Of a DNA stretch of 64,000 nt, positions 1-12,310 are shown in pieces. The stretch's first letter is position 1. Every line of letters starts with the position of its first letter. A model generated the notes under the pieces. That model saw nothing but the letters and a program-made list of their open reading frames with translations, made no database searches and had not been told where the DNA came from. Source of the DNA: Lucifuga dentata. Taxonomy: Eukaryota; Chordata; Actinopteri; Ophidiiformes; Bythitidae. The stretch covers positions 24,214 to 88,213 of the forward strand of contig VXCM01000267.1 of the NCBI GenBank assembly GCA_014773175.1, read 5' to 3'. The position numbers and the translations under genes are program-made.

Positions 1-90
1 ATGTCAATACACATACACACATACATGCAAATACATGATTGATAATATCAATGTTTATTCCCTGTTTCTTGTTAAAGCTTTTCTCTTTAA

Positions 91-143
91 TCATCATCAT
101 CATCATCATCATCATGATGATGATGATGATGATGATGATGATG
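91..143. repeat. (ATC)n/(ATG)n inverted trinucleotide repeat
   Basis: About eight ATC units run directly into about ten ATG units. Because ATG is close to the reverse complement of ATC in register, the two halves form one long near-perfect hairpin or cruciform. The run translates to poly-Ile then poly-Met, so the overlapping open frame is not a gene. Confidence 0.95.
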
Positions 144-848
144 GGGCTTTATCTCTCTTCCACATATTCAACAATGCACTACTGGAAACTTACTAGGCAT
201 AACAGATGTATCTTTCACTCTCTCTCTTTCTCTCTGTCTCCCCTCTCCCCCTCTTTCACATACACACGCCCTCTGGTACATACACACTCCCTCCCTTGTG
301 TTCACTTGGGTGGCTTGCACAAAAAAGCTACACTTGTTTGAATAGACTGCATTGATTTTTACACTCTGATGTTGAACTCTGCTTTACACTCACAGGAACA
401 CTCTGGATCTCTCTGCCTTGCCCCCTTCAAATCTCTTGCATCTCTTTTCTTGTCTTTCTTTGCTTTAACTGTGACATCAATCCATCAAGTTGCAAATGGG
501 AATGTGGGGTGAAAAGGTGTTTGTGATATTTGTTCTCTGACCTTATCGCCACCTTCATCAAACAATCACAATTTCTCAGGCCTGCAGCATCTTGATTACC
601 AATAATTATCACCACGTGCTGTTTGTCCTTGCTCAATAGGGACTTGTGTCATGGCCTCTAATTAGATAAAGAGGAAGTGGATTTTAAAGTAAATGACTTG
701 TATTTTCACATCATTACCTCAGTAAGAAAAATCTCCTGCTGTGATGGCTTTTAATTAATCGGGTGTAGAAAAGAGAGAAAAGGACAGAGAAAAATAACTG
801 TATAGAGACAGTGCCGCAATTAACCAAATGGCATTGATTTTGGTACAT

Positions 849-886
<38 letters not shown>

Positions 887-1555
887 CCTGGAACTGCCAC
901 ATAATGATCTCACAGAACTGAAATGAGTATTGGCGCTGCCCAGTGGATGAAGTATTGAATGTAGAATTAGCAATATAATAATAGAGTTTTTTAAGTCTGC
1001 ATTATGTAATCAGTTATATAATACTTAGAGGGATTCTGGCAGCAAAAAAGGTGTAACATTAACATGAACGAAAGTTGTCCAGTGACACATAAAGCAAGAA
1101 TAGCTGTTTTAGTTTTGGTGAATTGTTTCTTAGAGAGGAGGGTGAATTGGATGTTTGATTACACATCCCAGGTTGACTAATTCTTATTGTCAGGACTTAT
1201 TTTGTTTTGTAATGAATTGCTCAACAGGCCGGTACTATAGCATTAACTTTTATCCAGTTTAACCTCGTATACTGAGAATTGTTATTGCTACTCTAGAACT
1301 TCACAACCAATCAAATCTATCCAACATGCAAAGGAAGTTGTTTTAATATAAAATAAAGAAGAAAAGATAATAAAAATATTAGCATCTTGTGTTTTGTGTA
1401 GTGTGCATGCGTGCACATGTTGCACATGCATGTGTTGATTTACTGAGACTGGCAGTGTCAAGCTAATGCTATGTCCAGTGAAATGAACTGTCAGACCAGC
1501 TGAGTTTGGGAGGACAGCACCATTACCTTCATAATAAGACAATCAACACAGCCTC

Positions 1556-1560
<5 letters not shown>
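144..1560. other. Gene-free stretch with simple repeats
   Basis: This holds a CT-rich patch (about 211-256), a (GA)n run at 852-882 and otherwise ordinary AT-rich sequence. No exon with both good splice sites, no transposon terminus and no RNA gene was seen. Confidence 0.6.
852..882. repeat. (GA)n microsatellite
   Basis: An uninterrupted GA dinucleotide run of about 15 units. The minus-strand frame across it reads Leu-Ser repeats and is not coding. Confidence 0.95.

Positions 1561-1613
<53 letters not shown>
1561..1613. repeat. (AG)n microsatellite
   Basis: About 26 AG units with one C interruption near 1603. It directly abuts the upstream edge of the LINE 3' fragment that follows, so it may mark the truncation or insertion point. 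Confidence 0.95.
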
Positions 1614-2365
1614 AACTCAGCGAGCACAGCCTCGCCATCGAGAGAGGCCGCCACAGACAGACCTGGCTTCCTAAAGAGGACAGACTGTGCAGCCACTGCA
1701 CGCAACACGAGGTGGAAACCGAGCTACACTTTTTAACTTCCTGTGATCTGTACCAAGACATCAGAGACATGTACTACCCACAGATTACACACACCCAAAA
1801 AGATTTTGAAAACATGACCAACAGCAAAAAACTTCCATACCTGCTGGGTGAAATACAGCAATGTGCAAACATAGCAGCAAGATTTGTCAGCTGTTGTGAC
1901 ATAAAAAAGGGGTGTCTAATGGAACAAAACCACCATGAAGACACGGTGGACATGTCAGCACAAAGACACGGTGGACATGTCAGCACGAAGACATGGTGGA
2001 CATGTCAGCATGAAGACATAATGGACATGTCAGTCATCTGTATTCCTGCACTGTCCATTTGCACTGAACTGATCTCTGTATATACTGTACATATAGAACA
2101 AATACCTTTAATTACATTTCTTGAAAAAAAAAAGAGTTGCAATGTTTACACAGTCCTAACTTATTGTACTCATATATATTTGATATATATATTTGATATA
2201 AGAGGTTTGCAGTTACAATCTGTTTATATATTTCTTTATTCAGTTATTGTATGCACATTTATCTTTTTGTTGTTGTTGTTTTTATTTCACATTTGCTTTG
2301 GCAATGTAAACGTATGTTTCCCATGCCAATAAAGCCCCATTGAATTGAACTGAATTGAATTGAGA
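1614..2365 (+). mobile_element. LINE (non-LTR retrotransposon) 3' end, 5'-truncated
   Basis: The start reads as the C-terminal tail of a LINE ORF. It contains a Cys-x2-Cys ... His-x4-Cys pattern (CSHCTQHEVETELHFLTSC) like the zinc-knuckle end of several LINE reverse-transcriptase ORFs. Coding sense continues to about 1915 with a 'DMYYPQ' stretch, then gives way to AT-rich 3' UTR. The end has an AATAAA-like signal followed by (TTGAA)n-type units at 2335-2362, a classic LINE tail. The start of the open frame at 1712 is internal, not a true initiator. The 3' part holds a 25-bp minisatellite. The clade is not certain. It is a dead, 5'-truncated copy, which is usual for LINEs. Confidence 0.7.
1935..2034. 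repeat. 25-bp minisatellite, four copies
   Basis: Four tandem units with period 25 (landmarks at 1941, 1966, 1991 and 2016), each containing a GGACATGTCAG core. The first three are nearly identical and the fourth is diverged. The period is not a multiple of three, so the array is unlikely to be selected as coding. It lies in the 3' part of the LINE fragment. Confidence 0.9.
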
Positions 2366-3856
2366 AAGAGAGAGCATTATATGCACACTGTAGGCTTTTC
2401 TCCTCTCGTCTCTTTCTCTGCCAATCGAAAAGCAGGTGCATGTCACAGTTTGATTTCACGTGAAGTGATTTGGCTTCACATCTGGGTCAGCGAATCTCTG
2501 TATTTTAACACGTGAACACTTGCAGTGGGATTTTAAATCTGTAGAGTTCACACAATTCTCTGCCACCTGAGATCCGTGGGCCCACTCATCCCTAACGCAC
2601 AAGCTTCCTGCAAAAAAATCACCAACCAGTTCCCAAAAATCTGTACTTTTTTGCTTTTCCACGAGTTAACCTTTTGTCTCTATTTGTCACGTAGCTTGTG
2701 TATTAAACAGGTGTGTGCTGGTCAGTACCTTGGAGACGGGCCATAAAGAGCTGAGGTTAATCTACAACAGATGGATGGAAACCACAGGACACAAATACAC
2801 ACAATGTCACCCTGCTATAAACACTTGCATTGCGCTTCTCAGTATGCCCTGCAGTTTTCTACCCAGGAAATTACTGTTAATTACATGTCAGAATAGAATA
2901 TGCCAAGGTAAGCAGTTGATGCATACAGTATACTGTATAATACTGGGTTGTGAGAATACGAAAGTAGAAATTTGCTCCCTCCGAATGTTATTTATTTCCA
3001 TAATATTTTTTCACCTTTGAAACATTTATGTGGATGCAGATGGGGCTCTTATCTTATCTCTCAATGTAATATCATGAGGAATTTCAACAGTGTATTTCCT
3101 AATCTTGCACATGCAATGCATATGTCACTTTCTCCCTCTCCCCCCCCTCTCTCTCGCTCTCAAAGCATGCACAATATCTAATTTCAAATGGGAGAGAAAT
3201 GATTCGAAAGGCTTTTATGTTGATTTTTCACGCCTGTGTCAACTTGAAATGACATCACATAGTCCGCTGGCTTTTACTCTTCGTCGGAGGAAATGGGCTT
3301 GCAAACTCATCAACCAACTCATCAGCGTCTATCAGTGAGAGTCACACTTCCCAAGACCTACCTTGATCCTCTATGGAAGTAAAACACACACATACACACA
3401 CGGAGTGGCCTTCAAAAGTGATCTGGCCATTTGCTTAAAACAAATGCTGCGTGTCTGAATGGGCTTTAAACACACACTGGAAGGTAAGGGCAGTTCATCG
3501 CAAATGCTTGTTGCAAAGGCAGCGCAGTGATAAATGTAGCGGCACTAAGTAATGCTGCCATGCGGATAGCATTCTTATCAGCTCCCATTAAATATTGTCA
3601 GTGGCTTGACTGTGTTTGTATGGATGCATGTGTTTGTGTATATTATTAGCGAACAGTTATTATGATTATAAATTATATTATAATCATTAAATTTATAGAT
3701 TGTAATCATAGGAAGCAAAGAGGAAAGGTTATAATCAGCTATTCACACAGAAAAACATCATCTAACTGATTTACATGTTTGTGTGTGTTTGTTTGCAGGT
3801 GTGTGTATGGTTTGCTATATGTATTTATGCAAATTGTAAGTCAATGTTAATTTAAG

Positions 3857-3948
<92 letters not shown>

Positions 3949-6203
3949 CCCTGAATCCAGAGATGAAGAGGCACTAGCACTGGCAGCTGACCTCGCCCTG
4001 AGCTGATAGGATGGGGTTAGGGGTTCTTTCCACACAAATGGGTAAGGGCCATAGTGCATTGTGGGTACATGTTTCTCTGCCATGTCTGGAACAGCATGAT
4101 AAGGCAAAAAGGCAAAGGGAGCTGGCTAAGGATCAGGGTGAGTGAAACCACTTTCTTTCTCTCCATTTTCTCCATCTTCTTCACAGCCTCATTCATTACC
4201 AAGTTTTCACTCTATTTTTGAAATGTCTCTGTCTCTCATTGGCTGTCCTCTCCTGTATTTAGACTCCCTACTAAACTCTGTCTATCACACTGTTTGCGTG
4301 TTCTATTCCTGTTTTGCACCATATTACACTGGACCTTTTCAGTCTTTCCCTTTCCCGTCTTCTCATTCTCTCAGCAACTCATTACTGCCTCACTTCAGCC
4401 TTCAACCTCCTTCAACTTTCTGCCTTTTTGAAAATGGGATTTTTTTCGCCTCTTTCCACTGTTGAAACACCTCATCACCTCCCAGCTCATGACTCTCTTC
4501 TCTTTCTCCTCTCCTCTCTGGCTGTCAGACTGTCATCCCGCAGACTTGTTTCTCTAAGGCAAACTCCAAGATGTGGGGACATGTGAAGGATCTGCATGAC
4601 TTGGGAACAGTGTGGACTGAAGGGAAAAGGATGGAGGGTATGAGCAGAAGATAACTTCAATTAAAAAGAAACTAAATGGACCATAACATTCAGATATGAT
4701 AATGACATATTCAACCATGCCAAAAATGTTGATTTGGCAGAATATATCTTACATAAATATCTGCCAACACTTCGCATCTCAAAGTGCTTGTTTCCAGTCT
4801 CCTGTCAAAAAATTATTTACCAATTGCACCAAACATTCATAAGCTTCATCATTTCTCTGCAACCTCATGATATCATATATATGAGAGCATACAGAGTCAG
4901 CTTACACATTAACCACGTTTCCCACATGGTCCTGGTTCTTCTGGCTTGCTATAACGGCTCATATCGTGGTGCTAAACGTAATTAAGCCAGGGGCTGACTC
5001 CATCTAATGCTCTGCTGCACCGCTACAATTTGACTGCCACTTTAATTGCATTTCTTCCCCTTATTCCCACCTCATTCTCCTGCCCCATTCCATCAATCTA
5101 TTCAATTCCATGGGGGAAATGCTTCCATACAAACATGCAAATATGAATGAGATGGAGTGATAGCACGAAATACATGCGTGTGTGTGAGTGTGTTTGAGAC
5201 CATGCATGTTTAAGCATGTGGGTGAATATACACATTCTCAGCTACACGGCTCTGTCACATGCATTAATTCATGTGCAAATGGAAGCGGATATGTACTGTG
5301 CATCCTCGTGTGGTTCAGCCATGACACTGTGCATGTGGCATGAGCTAGTGTCTGGCATGAAATGAGTCATGTGTGTTGCTCTCTGCACCTGTGGTGCACC
5401 ACTGACGAGTGTGAGCTTTCCTCAAATAGCTCCTCTCATTTGCAGCCTCTCTGTGGTCTAGGGCTTTCTTTGTCTGCATCTCTTGGCAGCAGCTACTTTT
5501 CAGCACCTGACCCTCTTTGCCAGACACACACGTGTACACACACAGAGAGACAGACACACAAAAATATGTATTCAGTTCAGGAAAAAGAAAGCTGCTTCTG
5601 CAAAGCATACACGAGTATGTCAGGAAAACAGCCAAGGTCAGGAGTCCACGTCCCATGCGCTTCTAAAAGTATACGATACGGATGTCCTCTCAAGGGGCAA
5701 TGAGTATTACTCGATAAAAGCAGATGGGACCATGAGGAATTGTAGGAGATGGACCAGCACAGTGCATTACTGCCCTTCCACAAGCCTCTTTAAGCATTTC
5801 ATCCCGATGAACTGAATACGACCTCTCCTGATTGACAAGTTAAGGGCTTGTTGCTGTTTTTTTTTTTATCTGTGTTCAAACCAAACTCACCTGTCCTGCT
5901 GACCCTATATATTATCTGAAACATGACTGTCCAAAAATTCACGAGTGGTGATGAATTACTGGATTACATGAATTATGCAGCAAAAATAGTGAGCAGAGAT
6001 TATATATCCAAGTTAAACCTGATATTAATGTGACTTTCTTTCCTGATTGTTACCAGTTGGTTGTACCTGTACGATTCAAACATGTGTCCTTTGAAGGCAG
6101 ATACTAACCTATATTTTAAACTATATTGTGTTTATTGTTAATTGAAATGCCTCTTCAGCACTAAGATACGTATTAATTCATGTATTAACTAATTGCTGTC
6201 TTT
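2366..6203. other. Gene-free stretch
   Basis: No convincing gene. It contains the CT/GT compound repeat at 3861-3946, CT-rich patches near 3130-3165 and 4155-4400, and scattered CA/TG tracts (3386-3400, 5178-5192, 5524-5560). Short open frames here lack splice context and codon coherence. Confidence 0.55.
3861..3946. repeat. (CT)n(GT)n compound microsatellite
   Basis: About 17 CT units switch cleanly to about 26 GT units. On the minus strand this reads (AC)n(AG)n, giving a Thr-His / Arg-Glu artefact frame. Confidence 0.95.
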
Positions 6204-6738
6204 AAAGGACCATACTGGCCATTTTGCATGTTTGAGCCTAATATATTCAGTTTTCATACACGTAACGTTACTGACAATCATTTCTCAAGGCATACTACTG
6301 AAACGGTGAATTAAAAATGTTTTCCTACTTTACAGACCGCCACTGGTTTTAGTTCATTCTGGTACGCTATTAAAATCAACTTGTTGGTACTTGAAATGTT
6401 CTGGGGATAGGTAATCCATCATCGTGAACAAGACGTGTATTCAAGTTTTTTTTTGTTTTTTTGTTTTTTGTTTTTTTTTTTTTTAGAAATTACATAATTT
6501 TAGCATTTAAGTGCACAGTAAATTTTGCTGTATTGAATTAACACTACAAGAGTTAATTTAACACTAGGCCTGAGTCTATTTGGTCCCATTCAACTCTTAT
6601 GTGCAATAAGAAGCGCGGAGTGAATGTATGTCTCCACCGGGGAATATAGTTCCAAAAGAAGACCTGCGCTCATCAAAAAATTTAAGCAACCGTGATTTCA
6701 TAAGACTGCGTAACTATTAGCAGGCGAAACATTGATTT

Positions 6739-6869
6739 TTAAGGTGGGTTTATCGCTTGAATATTTGATTTTGAAAGATTAAGAGGTTTTGCAAAATATC
6801 AGGNTTAAGGTGGGTTTATCGCTTGAATATTTGATTTTGAAAGATTAAGAGGTTTTGCAAAATATCAGG
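6739..6869. other. Assembly join: 65-bp duplication around N6804
   Basis: Positions 6739-6803 and 6805-6869 are identical, separated by one N. This is an unmerged contig overlap, not a real tandem repeat. Confidence 0.9.
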
Positions 6870-6944
6870 ACAGCTGAAATACAGTTTTATCATTTGGGAA
6901 ATGGTTGTCAGTAACATAATATGTATGAAAATTGAATATAGTAG

Positions 6945-6978
6945 GTTCAAACATGGAAACCATTTTCCATGTTTGAAC
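6945..6978. repeat. Perfect 15-bp hairpin at end of M1 copy A
   Basis: The arms GTTCAAACATGGAAA and TTTCCATGTTTGAAC are exact reverse complements with a 4-base loop. The arm sequence derives from the element terminus, so the end appears to have been duplicated in inverted form. Confidence 0.9.
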
Positions 6979-7100
6979 AGTATGGTCCTTCAACCTTTAC
7001 TAATGAAAGATTGAGGAGAAAACCAGCTGCAGTATCTAGCAAAACAAACCCCTCATAATGTAATACTGAGCTCATTCTGTCACTCAACATCAATATATCT

Positions 7101-7133
7101 TTTTTTTTTTTTTTTCNTTTTTTTTTTTTTTTT
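7101..7133. repeat. Poly-T with assembly N at 7117
   Basis: Two T runs joined by C and N. Length is unreliable. Confidence 0.9.
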
Positions 7134-7868
7134 CCATGAGAGCCTGGGCTTTGAAATCTAGCACATTTTAAGTTACAATTCTGCAATACTTTTACAACAA
7201 TATTCCAAGCTTTCCAAATTTGTATCATACTGTAAATTCAGACTCTATCAGGAGGGTTATAACTTTTTTCACGCAGAGATATAGGTGTTTTGAGCTTCCA
7301 TTCCATTCCATTCTTTTTGTTCATATCAAGCTTTTCTCATAAAGTTACAGCCATTTTTTTTTTTTTTTTTTTTTTTGCAGCCATTGTCCTTTCAACCAGA
7401 GGGGCATGACCAGGCTCAGCAGCAAAACAAAGTCATAAATATCGAGCTCATCCCCCTCAAGGAGTGAAGGCTCCACAACTAACACCAACCTGGAAAAGTG
7501 GATGAAAATGGATGGAAATTACAGTATGGAAAGCAATGGAAAGCTGCCTTGAGGCATTTTCAACACTGTGAAATACTTCTCCCTTGTGGCGAGTGCTATT
7601 TTTGCAATCATGCAAAGCTGTTTCTGGGCACTTCCATGAGATGTGGGCCATTCTTGTGATACACCCGGAAATTCATCACTGCCCTACAGCGGCTCCACTG
7701 GGTGTATCAACAAAAAACAAAAACTGCTGTAATGCTATTAGTCTACACTTTCGACAGCCATTCACTGATAACGGATGTTCCTTATGCGCACAGCCGAGCT
7801 TCACTTCCTCAAGGGTTAGCTAGAATTGAAATTTTTGAAAGACAGACAAACTTCACATTTGCAATTTA

Positions 7869-8305
7869 AAGGGCCATATTGGTGATTTTGCATGTTTGAG
7901 TCCAATAAATATAATATACATGCTAAGTTACTGCTAACCATTTTCCAAAACATACTACTGGAGCAGTATTTATTTTGGATTTGTTTTTTCAGTTTAATTT
8001 CCCTGTAAAAGCAGTTTCTCCTAGGACTATATTTCCTGGCGGAGACATACATTTTCTTCCATGCAGCTCCATGTTGGATCGGTTAAATTAAGTAACTTTG
8101 ATAAAAAAAAAAGTTTCAAATCTCTACAACTTGATTTTAAAAGCATACTGGGATGAACTAACCAATAGCAGTCTGGAAGGTAGGAAAAACAATTGTAATA
8201 TTTACCACTCCAGTAGTATGTTTTAGAAAATGGTTGGTAGTAAAGTAACAAGTATGCAGGTTGTATTTATGGGCTTAAACAAACAAAATCACAGGTATGG
8301 TCCTT
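7869..8305 (-). mobile_element. M1 family inverted-repeat element, copy B
   Basis: A 437-bp copy flanked on both sides by TA (7867-7868 and 8306-8307). The left end begins AAGGGCCATATTGGTGATTT and the right end is its imperfect inverted complement ending in GGTATGGTCCTT. Internal landmarks (the ACCAATAGCAGTCTGGAAGG block near 8161-8180) are in reverse orientation relative to copies A, D and E, so it is placed on the minus strand. No coding capacity is seen. Confidence 0.75.
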
Positions 8306-9930
8306 TAGCAGGTGCATGCCTCCAAGGAAACCTGTTTGGCGACTTGATAAAATGTCTGATTTAAAGCCGAAACTGTTATGAGTCACAGTGGTCAGCACTT
8401 TACATTAATTAGCATCTGCCTAAATCAGAAACCACAAATGCATGAACCACAAATGCATCCCAAAGCCATTTAATCTTTAGAATACCAATGCTATGTTTGG
8501 ATGAGCTTCTTCCAAAGTGTGCCCAGTGTTCCACAACAACACACAGTGTTGGACCTCGACACACAGCATGAGCAATTTAGAGCCAAAACAGTTTACTTTT
8601 ACAGAACTAAGACTCTGAGAAACAAGTGCCGTTCATGCTCCCTATTATTGATGACCTGCTCTATAGAGGGTTATGCAACTTATACAGAGGGAAACCAAAG
8701 TATGATGCCTCTCCTCTCTTCCTTTTAGAGTGACAGGGATAAAGCTGCATTACATAAGGTTGCTGGCACGGTTTGAGCTGGTGCTCAGTGGCATGACACC
8801 AGCCAATATCCCACAGAGCACTGGGCACATATTCATCACTACACAGACTTCCTGAATCCGATTTTTTTGTGTCTCTTTCCGTCTGCTGATTCTTCCAATT
8901 CTCTAATCTATTTTCCTTCTTTTCTGTCTGTTGCCCATTCTTCTCCATTTCCTTTCTCTCCATTTCTTTTCCCTCCAGCTTCAGAGAAAGTGATGCATCC
9001 TAGTTTCCTCCTGTCTTTTGGGATCAGGCTGAATGGCAGCCAGAGAGATCAGAGCTGTCTAAGTCTCTGGTTGTCCTCATAGAGTCTATAATCCTCTTCA
9101 TCTTTTCCCACTGTTGTTGCACACTCTGGAGGGAGACACAGAGCTATTTCATCCATATTGTATGTGCATTCTGCAAAAATATCTAAGAACAACAGGAAGA
9201 AGCAGTGTAGATGTATTTGCACCAAAATCTCAGAACAATAACTGCACAGCTGTAGGAGTGCATGTGCAAGGGCGCTAGGTTGCACAGAATGGTTAGTGCA
9301 AATGACAATGCGTGCTTTGTGTTGCATTTTCAGTGCATTCTGGGACAACCATTCATGCATGCTGAAATGCGAAAATGAAACATTTTTCTTTCATTCAGAA
9401 AAGACTGTATTGTAAAATGACCTTCTACTGTATTTACTCTGCATCCTTTCCTCCAATGAACAACATATGAAAATCAATGCCACTTTTATAGGTGAGCTGT
9501 CTGTTACAGAACTGGGTAAGTAAAATGTAAAGGAGAGGAGGGAAATCCTACAGAAGTTTCCAATGAATTCTTCTTGAAGGTATAGCAAAGATGCAGTGTA
9601 AATGTAAAAACCAGATTAAATGTAAAACAACGAATTTGGGAAAGACTGAAAAAACTGTCTTTTGGGTGCAGAATTTTACAGGCCATTAAAAAAGTCTGAG
9701 CCTAGCAATCATGAGTGGATAACAAAGATAATTTTAGATTTGAGTGTTGTAAAATTTATACTTTATCAGCCTGAAGCCAAAGTGGAGCACTATAATATCC
9801 TCTTAAATGTAAAATGACAGTCATCCCTTCAGGGTCGGGACTGTAGCTACAGCCTAAGATGGCAGTATGACTGCTGGTTTATGAGAGATGGGAGGTTGAG
9901 AGATGTGACAGGTTTGACTGGAGAGATATG

Positions 9931-9931
<1 letters not shown>

Positions 9932-9981
<50 letters not shown>
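9932..9981. repeat. (GA)n microsatellite
   Basis: About 25 GA units, uninterrupted. It produces Arg-Glu and Leu-Ser artefact frames. Confidence 0.95.
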
Positions 9982-9983
<2 letters not shown>

Positions 9984-11550
9984 TTGCGGAGAAGGAGGGG
10001 AATCGCGAGAGAAGGCCTGAGAGATAGATGGAAGGACAAAAATAGCCCTGTGTGGCCATGCTGTTCACTTTCATTTTCCATGTCCCAATATCCAATTTAC
10101 AGCCTTACACACAAGCAAGCACACATATACACACGCATCCACACACCCACATCTCCTTTTAATGTTTCTAACACACAACTTGGTCAAGCGTAGATCCACA
10201 CGGATGCAAACCCCTGAACACAATGCATACACAATCTCATTAACCTACTCGATAAAACTGGTGTGTGTACGCCTCCACTCCCTCTTTTTTCTCAGCCCTG
10301 TTAACTCCTCCATTCTGTATGTTTCAAACAGATGGTGAAATGTATACTGCCAGCCAATGGCAACAAACACATAATGAAGTGTAGGTGCATTTACACACAC
10401 ACACAAAGAGAGACAGTGATAAGTGTAGCTGCTAGATGTCCCAGGGGTGCTGTCCTATAGCGGTGCCATGAGGTTTAAAGCTGTTCATCCTATTAAAACA
10501 ATAGAAAGGCTGGAGTAATGGAGAGAGAGAGAGAGAGACTGGGGAGGGAGAGAGAGGAAGTGGGGAAGACATTTTGCTTAGTCTAAATTCCTCTGAGGGC
10601 CATAGTGACACACAGGAATCCAACCTGTTTTTCACCAGCTTTTACAGAGGAGGACAGCTAAATGCTGAAGCTCATCTTCAAAGACCTTTCATGCCTTTCG
10701 TGAGACATTTAGGCTTCTTGTGTGTGAGTGAGTGCACGTGCGAGTGAGGAAAAAATTTTTACCACGTCTCCACTGGGTGCAGCATCTTTATCCAGTGCTT
10801 ACATTCCCTCCATTTTGGTGAGAAAGGATTTCACATTAAAGGTATCATTAAACCTGAACCAAAATAGGAAACAAGGCTAATTACAGCTTCACAAACACAA
10901 CAAAACAAGACTGTCCCACTGGTTTACTTGTTTGTGCACATTTGAGTGTATGTGTGATGTGTGAGTGTTTATTTGCATGCGTATGTGTAAATGTGTACAT
11001 AATATCTGTAGCCTGCATATGTTTTACTGTAGAAGTGTGTGTGTGTGTGTTCATACTTGAGTGATTGGGGCCTGTGTGGTTGGGGGTGTGCAGGCAGAGG
11101 AAAACATATGGAAAGAGGCAACCGGAACCAAAGGCCGTTCCAGCATGATTTAAGAGGCCACCATTCACAGCTAATGACCTGAGAGATAACTAACACTGAA
11201 ACAATATGCCAAGCAAGCTGTGTTGGAAGGGAGGGAAATGGAAATAGAGAGACAGAAACAGAGGAGAGGAAAGGGAGGGAGATGATTTACGGTGGATAAA
11301 CTAACTCTACAAAAGTAAAGCAGAAAATCGAGGTAAATATAAACGTGTGTCTGGTGTGTATTCCTCCTGTGCAGCTGTCATGAAAAGCAACAGGATGATT
11401 ATTCACTACATTTCCTGTGTGTGCTTTTGAATTAATGAAAAGCTTCCATAATCTCAGTAAAAGTCTAATTTTAGATGTGCCAACCAAACCTGTGGAGAAA
11501 TGAAGGCCACATATTCATTATCAGTTACAAATCTATTACAGGCTTCACAA

Positions 11551-11575
11551 AGATATATATATATATATATATATA
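11551..11575. repeat. (AT)n microsatellite
   Basis: About 12 AT units; self-complementary. Confidence 0.9.
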
Positions 11576-11842
11576 CAAATAATTTACATTATTGTGTATT
11601 GGGGTAAGTAAGTGAGAACAACATTTTTGCATCATGATTTAGATTTTACATAACAGTTTTACAATGTAATGGTTCCTAATTCACTAAACTAAATTTAAAA
11701 AATGTGCCATCTGATAAAATCCCTTTTACATGATATAATATTGAATTTCAACAGATTATTACCCTTTTTGAGGATACATTTTCTCAGAATATGTGCTGGA
11801 GCTTTATGTGGAGCAGACACTGATACAGTCCAGTTGCACTTC

Positions 11843-12310
11843 CATCTACCCATCCATTCTCTACACCTGCTTACCCTCTGCAGGGTTGCAGGAACTGGAA
11901 CTGATCCCAGCCATCCATTACAGGGCTGATGCAAACTCACCCTCTCTTTCAATAGCCCAAGGTTTCTTCCATTTTCTTTATATAAGAAGGTTTTTGGGGA
12001 GTTTTTTCTCGTCTTCTTAGAGAACTTGGGCTGGGTCGGGAACCACTAATGTGTGGGTCTGTGAAGCCCTTTGAAACACTGTATGTGATGCTGGGCTATA
12101 CAAATCAATCTGACTTGACTTGACTTTGATTCACACTCAGCCAATTCACCTAACATGCATGTGTTTGGAAGAAGGAGGAAGAAACCAGGAGTATCTGAAA
12201 AAACCCATGCAGACATGGAGCGAACATGCAAACTCCACACAGAAAAGGCCCCAGTCACATTCGACCTTGTTGCTGGAAGGCTACACCACTGAGTCAGCGT
12301 GCTGTCCACA
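11843..12310 (+). mobile_element. Teleost 'CCATCCAT ... ATGCAAACTCCACAC' repeat, interrupted
   Basis: The left block (about 11843-11940) has the hallmark CCATCCATTCTCTACACCTGCTTACCC start and the GCAGGAACTGGAACTGATCC region. The right block (about 12127-12310) resumes with CACTCAGCCAATTCACCTAA, then GAACATGCAAACTCCACAC and the final CTGAGTCAGCGTGCTGTCC part. The two blocks are one ubiquitous fish repeat split by a LINE tail. Its formal class is not assigned here. Confidence 0.75.
11948..12126 (+). mobile_element. LINE 3' UTR and tail inserted in the CCATCC repeat
   Basis: This has the L2-like 3' UTR pattern seen in fish: a GGTTTCTTCC ... GGAGTTTTTTCTCG block, then AAGCCCTTTGAAAC ... GGGCTATACAAATCAATC, then a (TTGAC)n tail (TGACTTGACTTGACTT). 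It splits the surrounding repeat and so inserted later. No coding sequence remains. Confidence 0.65.

Larger units (their letters stand above)
6205..6990 (+). mobile_element. M1 family inverted-repeat element, copy A
   Basis: It starts AAGGACCATACTGGCCATTT after a TA and ends with the inverted complement near 6980-6990. The right TA is degraded to CA. The terminal inverted repeat is about 34 bp (AAGGACCATA...TTTGAGCC). No transposase is encoded. TA flanks in the other copies point to a Tc1/mariner-like non-autonomous element (inference). A 65-bp stretch is duplicated around N6804, so the true length is about 720 bp. The right end carries its own small foldback at 6945-6978. Confidence 0.75.
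8308..11842. other. Gene-free stretch with microsatellites
   Basis: It contains a 16-bp direct repeat (about 8428-8457, AACCACAAATGCATG-like), (GA)n at 9932-9981, (AT)n at 11551-11575 and several CA/TG tracts. No gene is supported. Confidence 0.55.

Noticed and set aside
1712..2332. 206-codon plus-strand open frame as a gene
   Set aside because: Only the first part is LINE ORF tail; the rest runs through the 25-bp minisatellite and AT-rich LINE 3' UTR. The ATG is internal.
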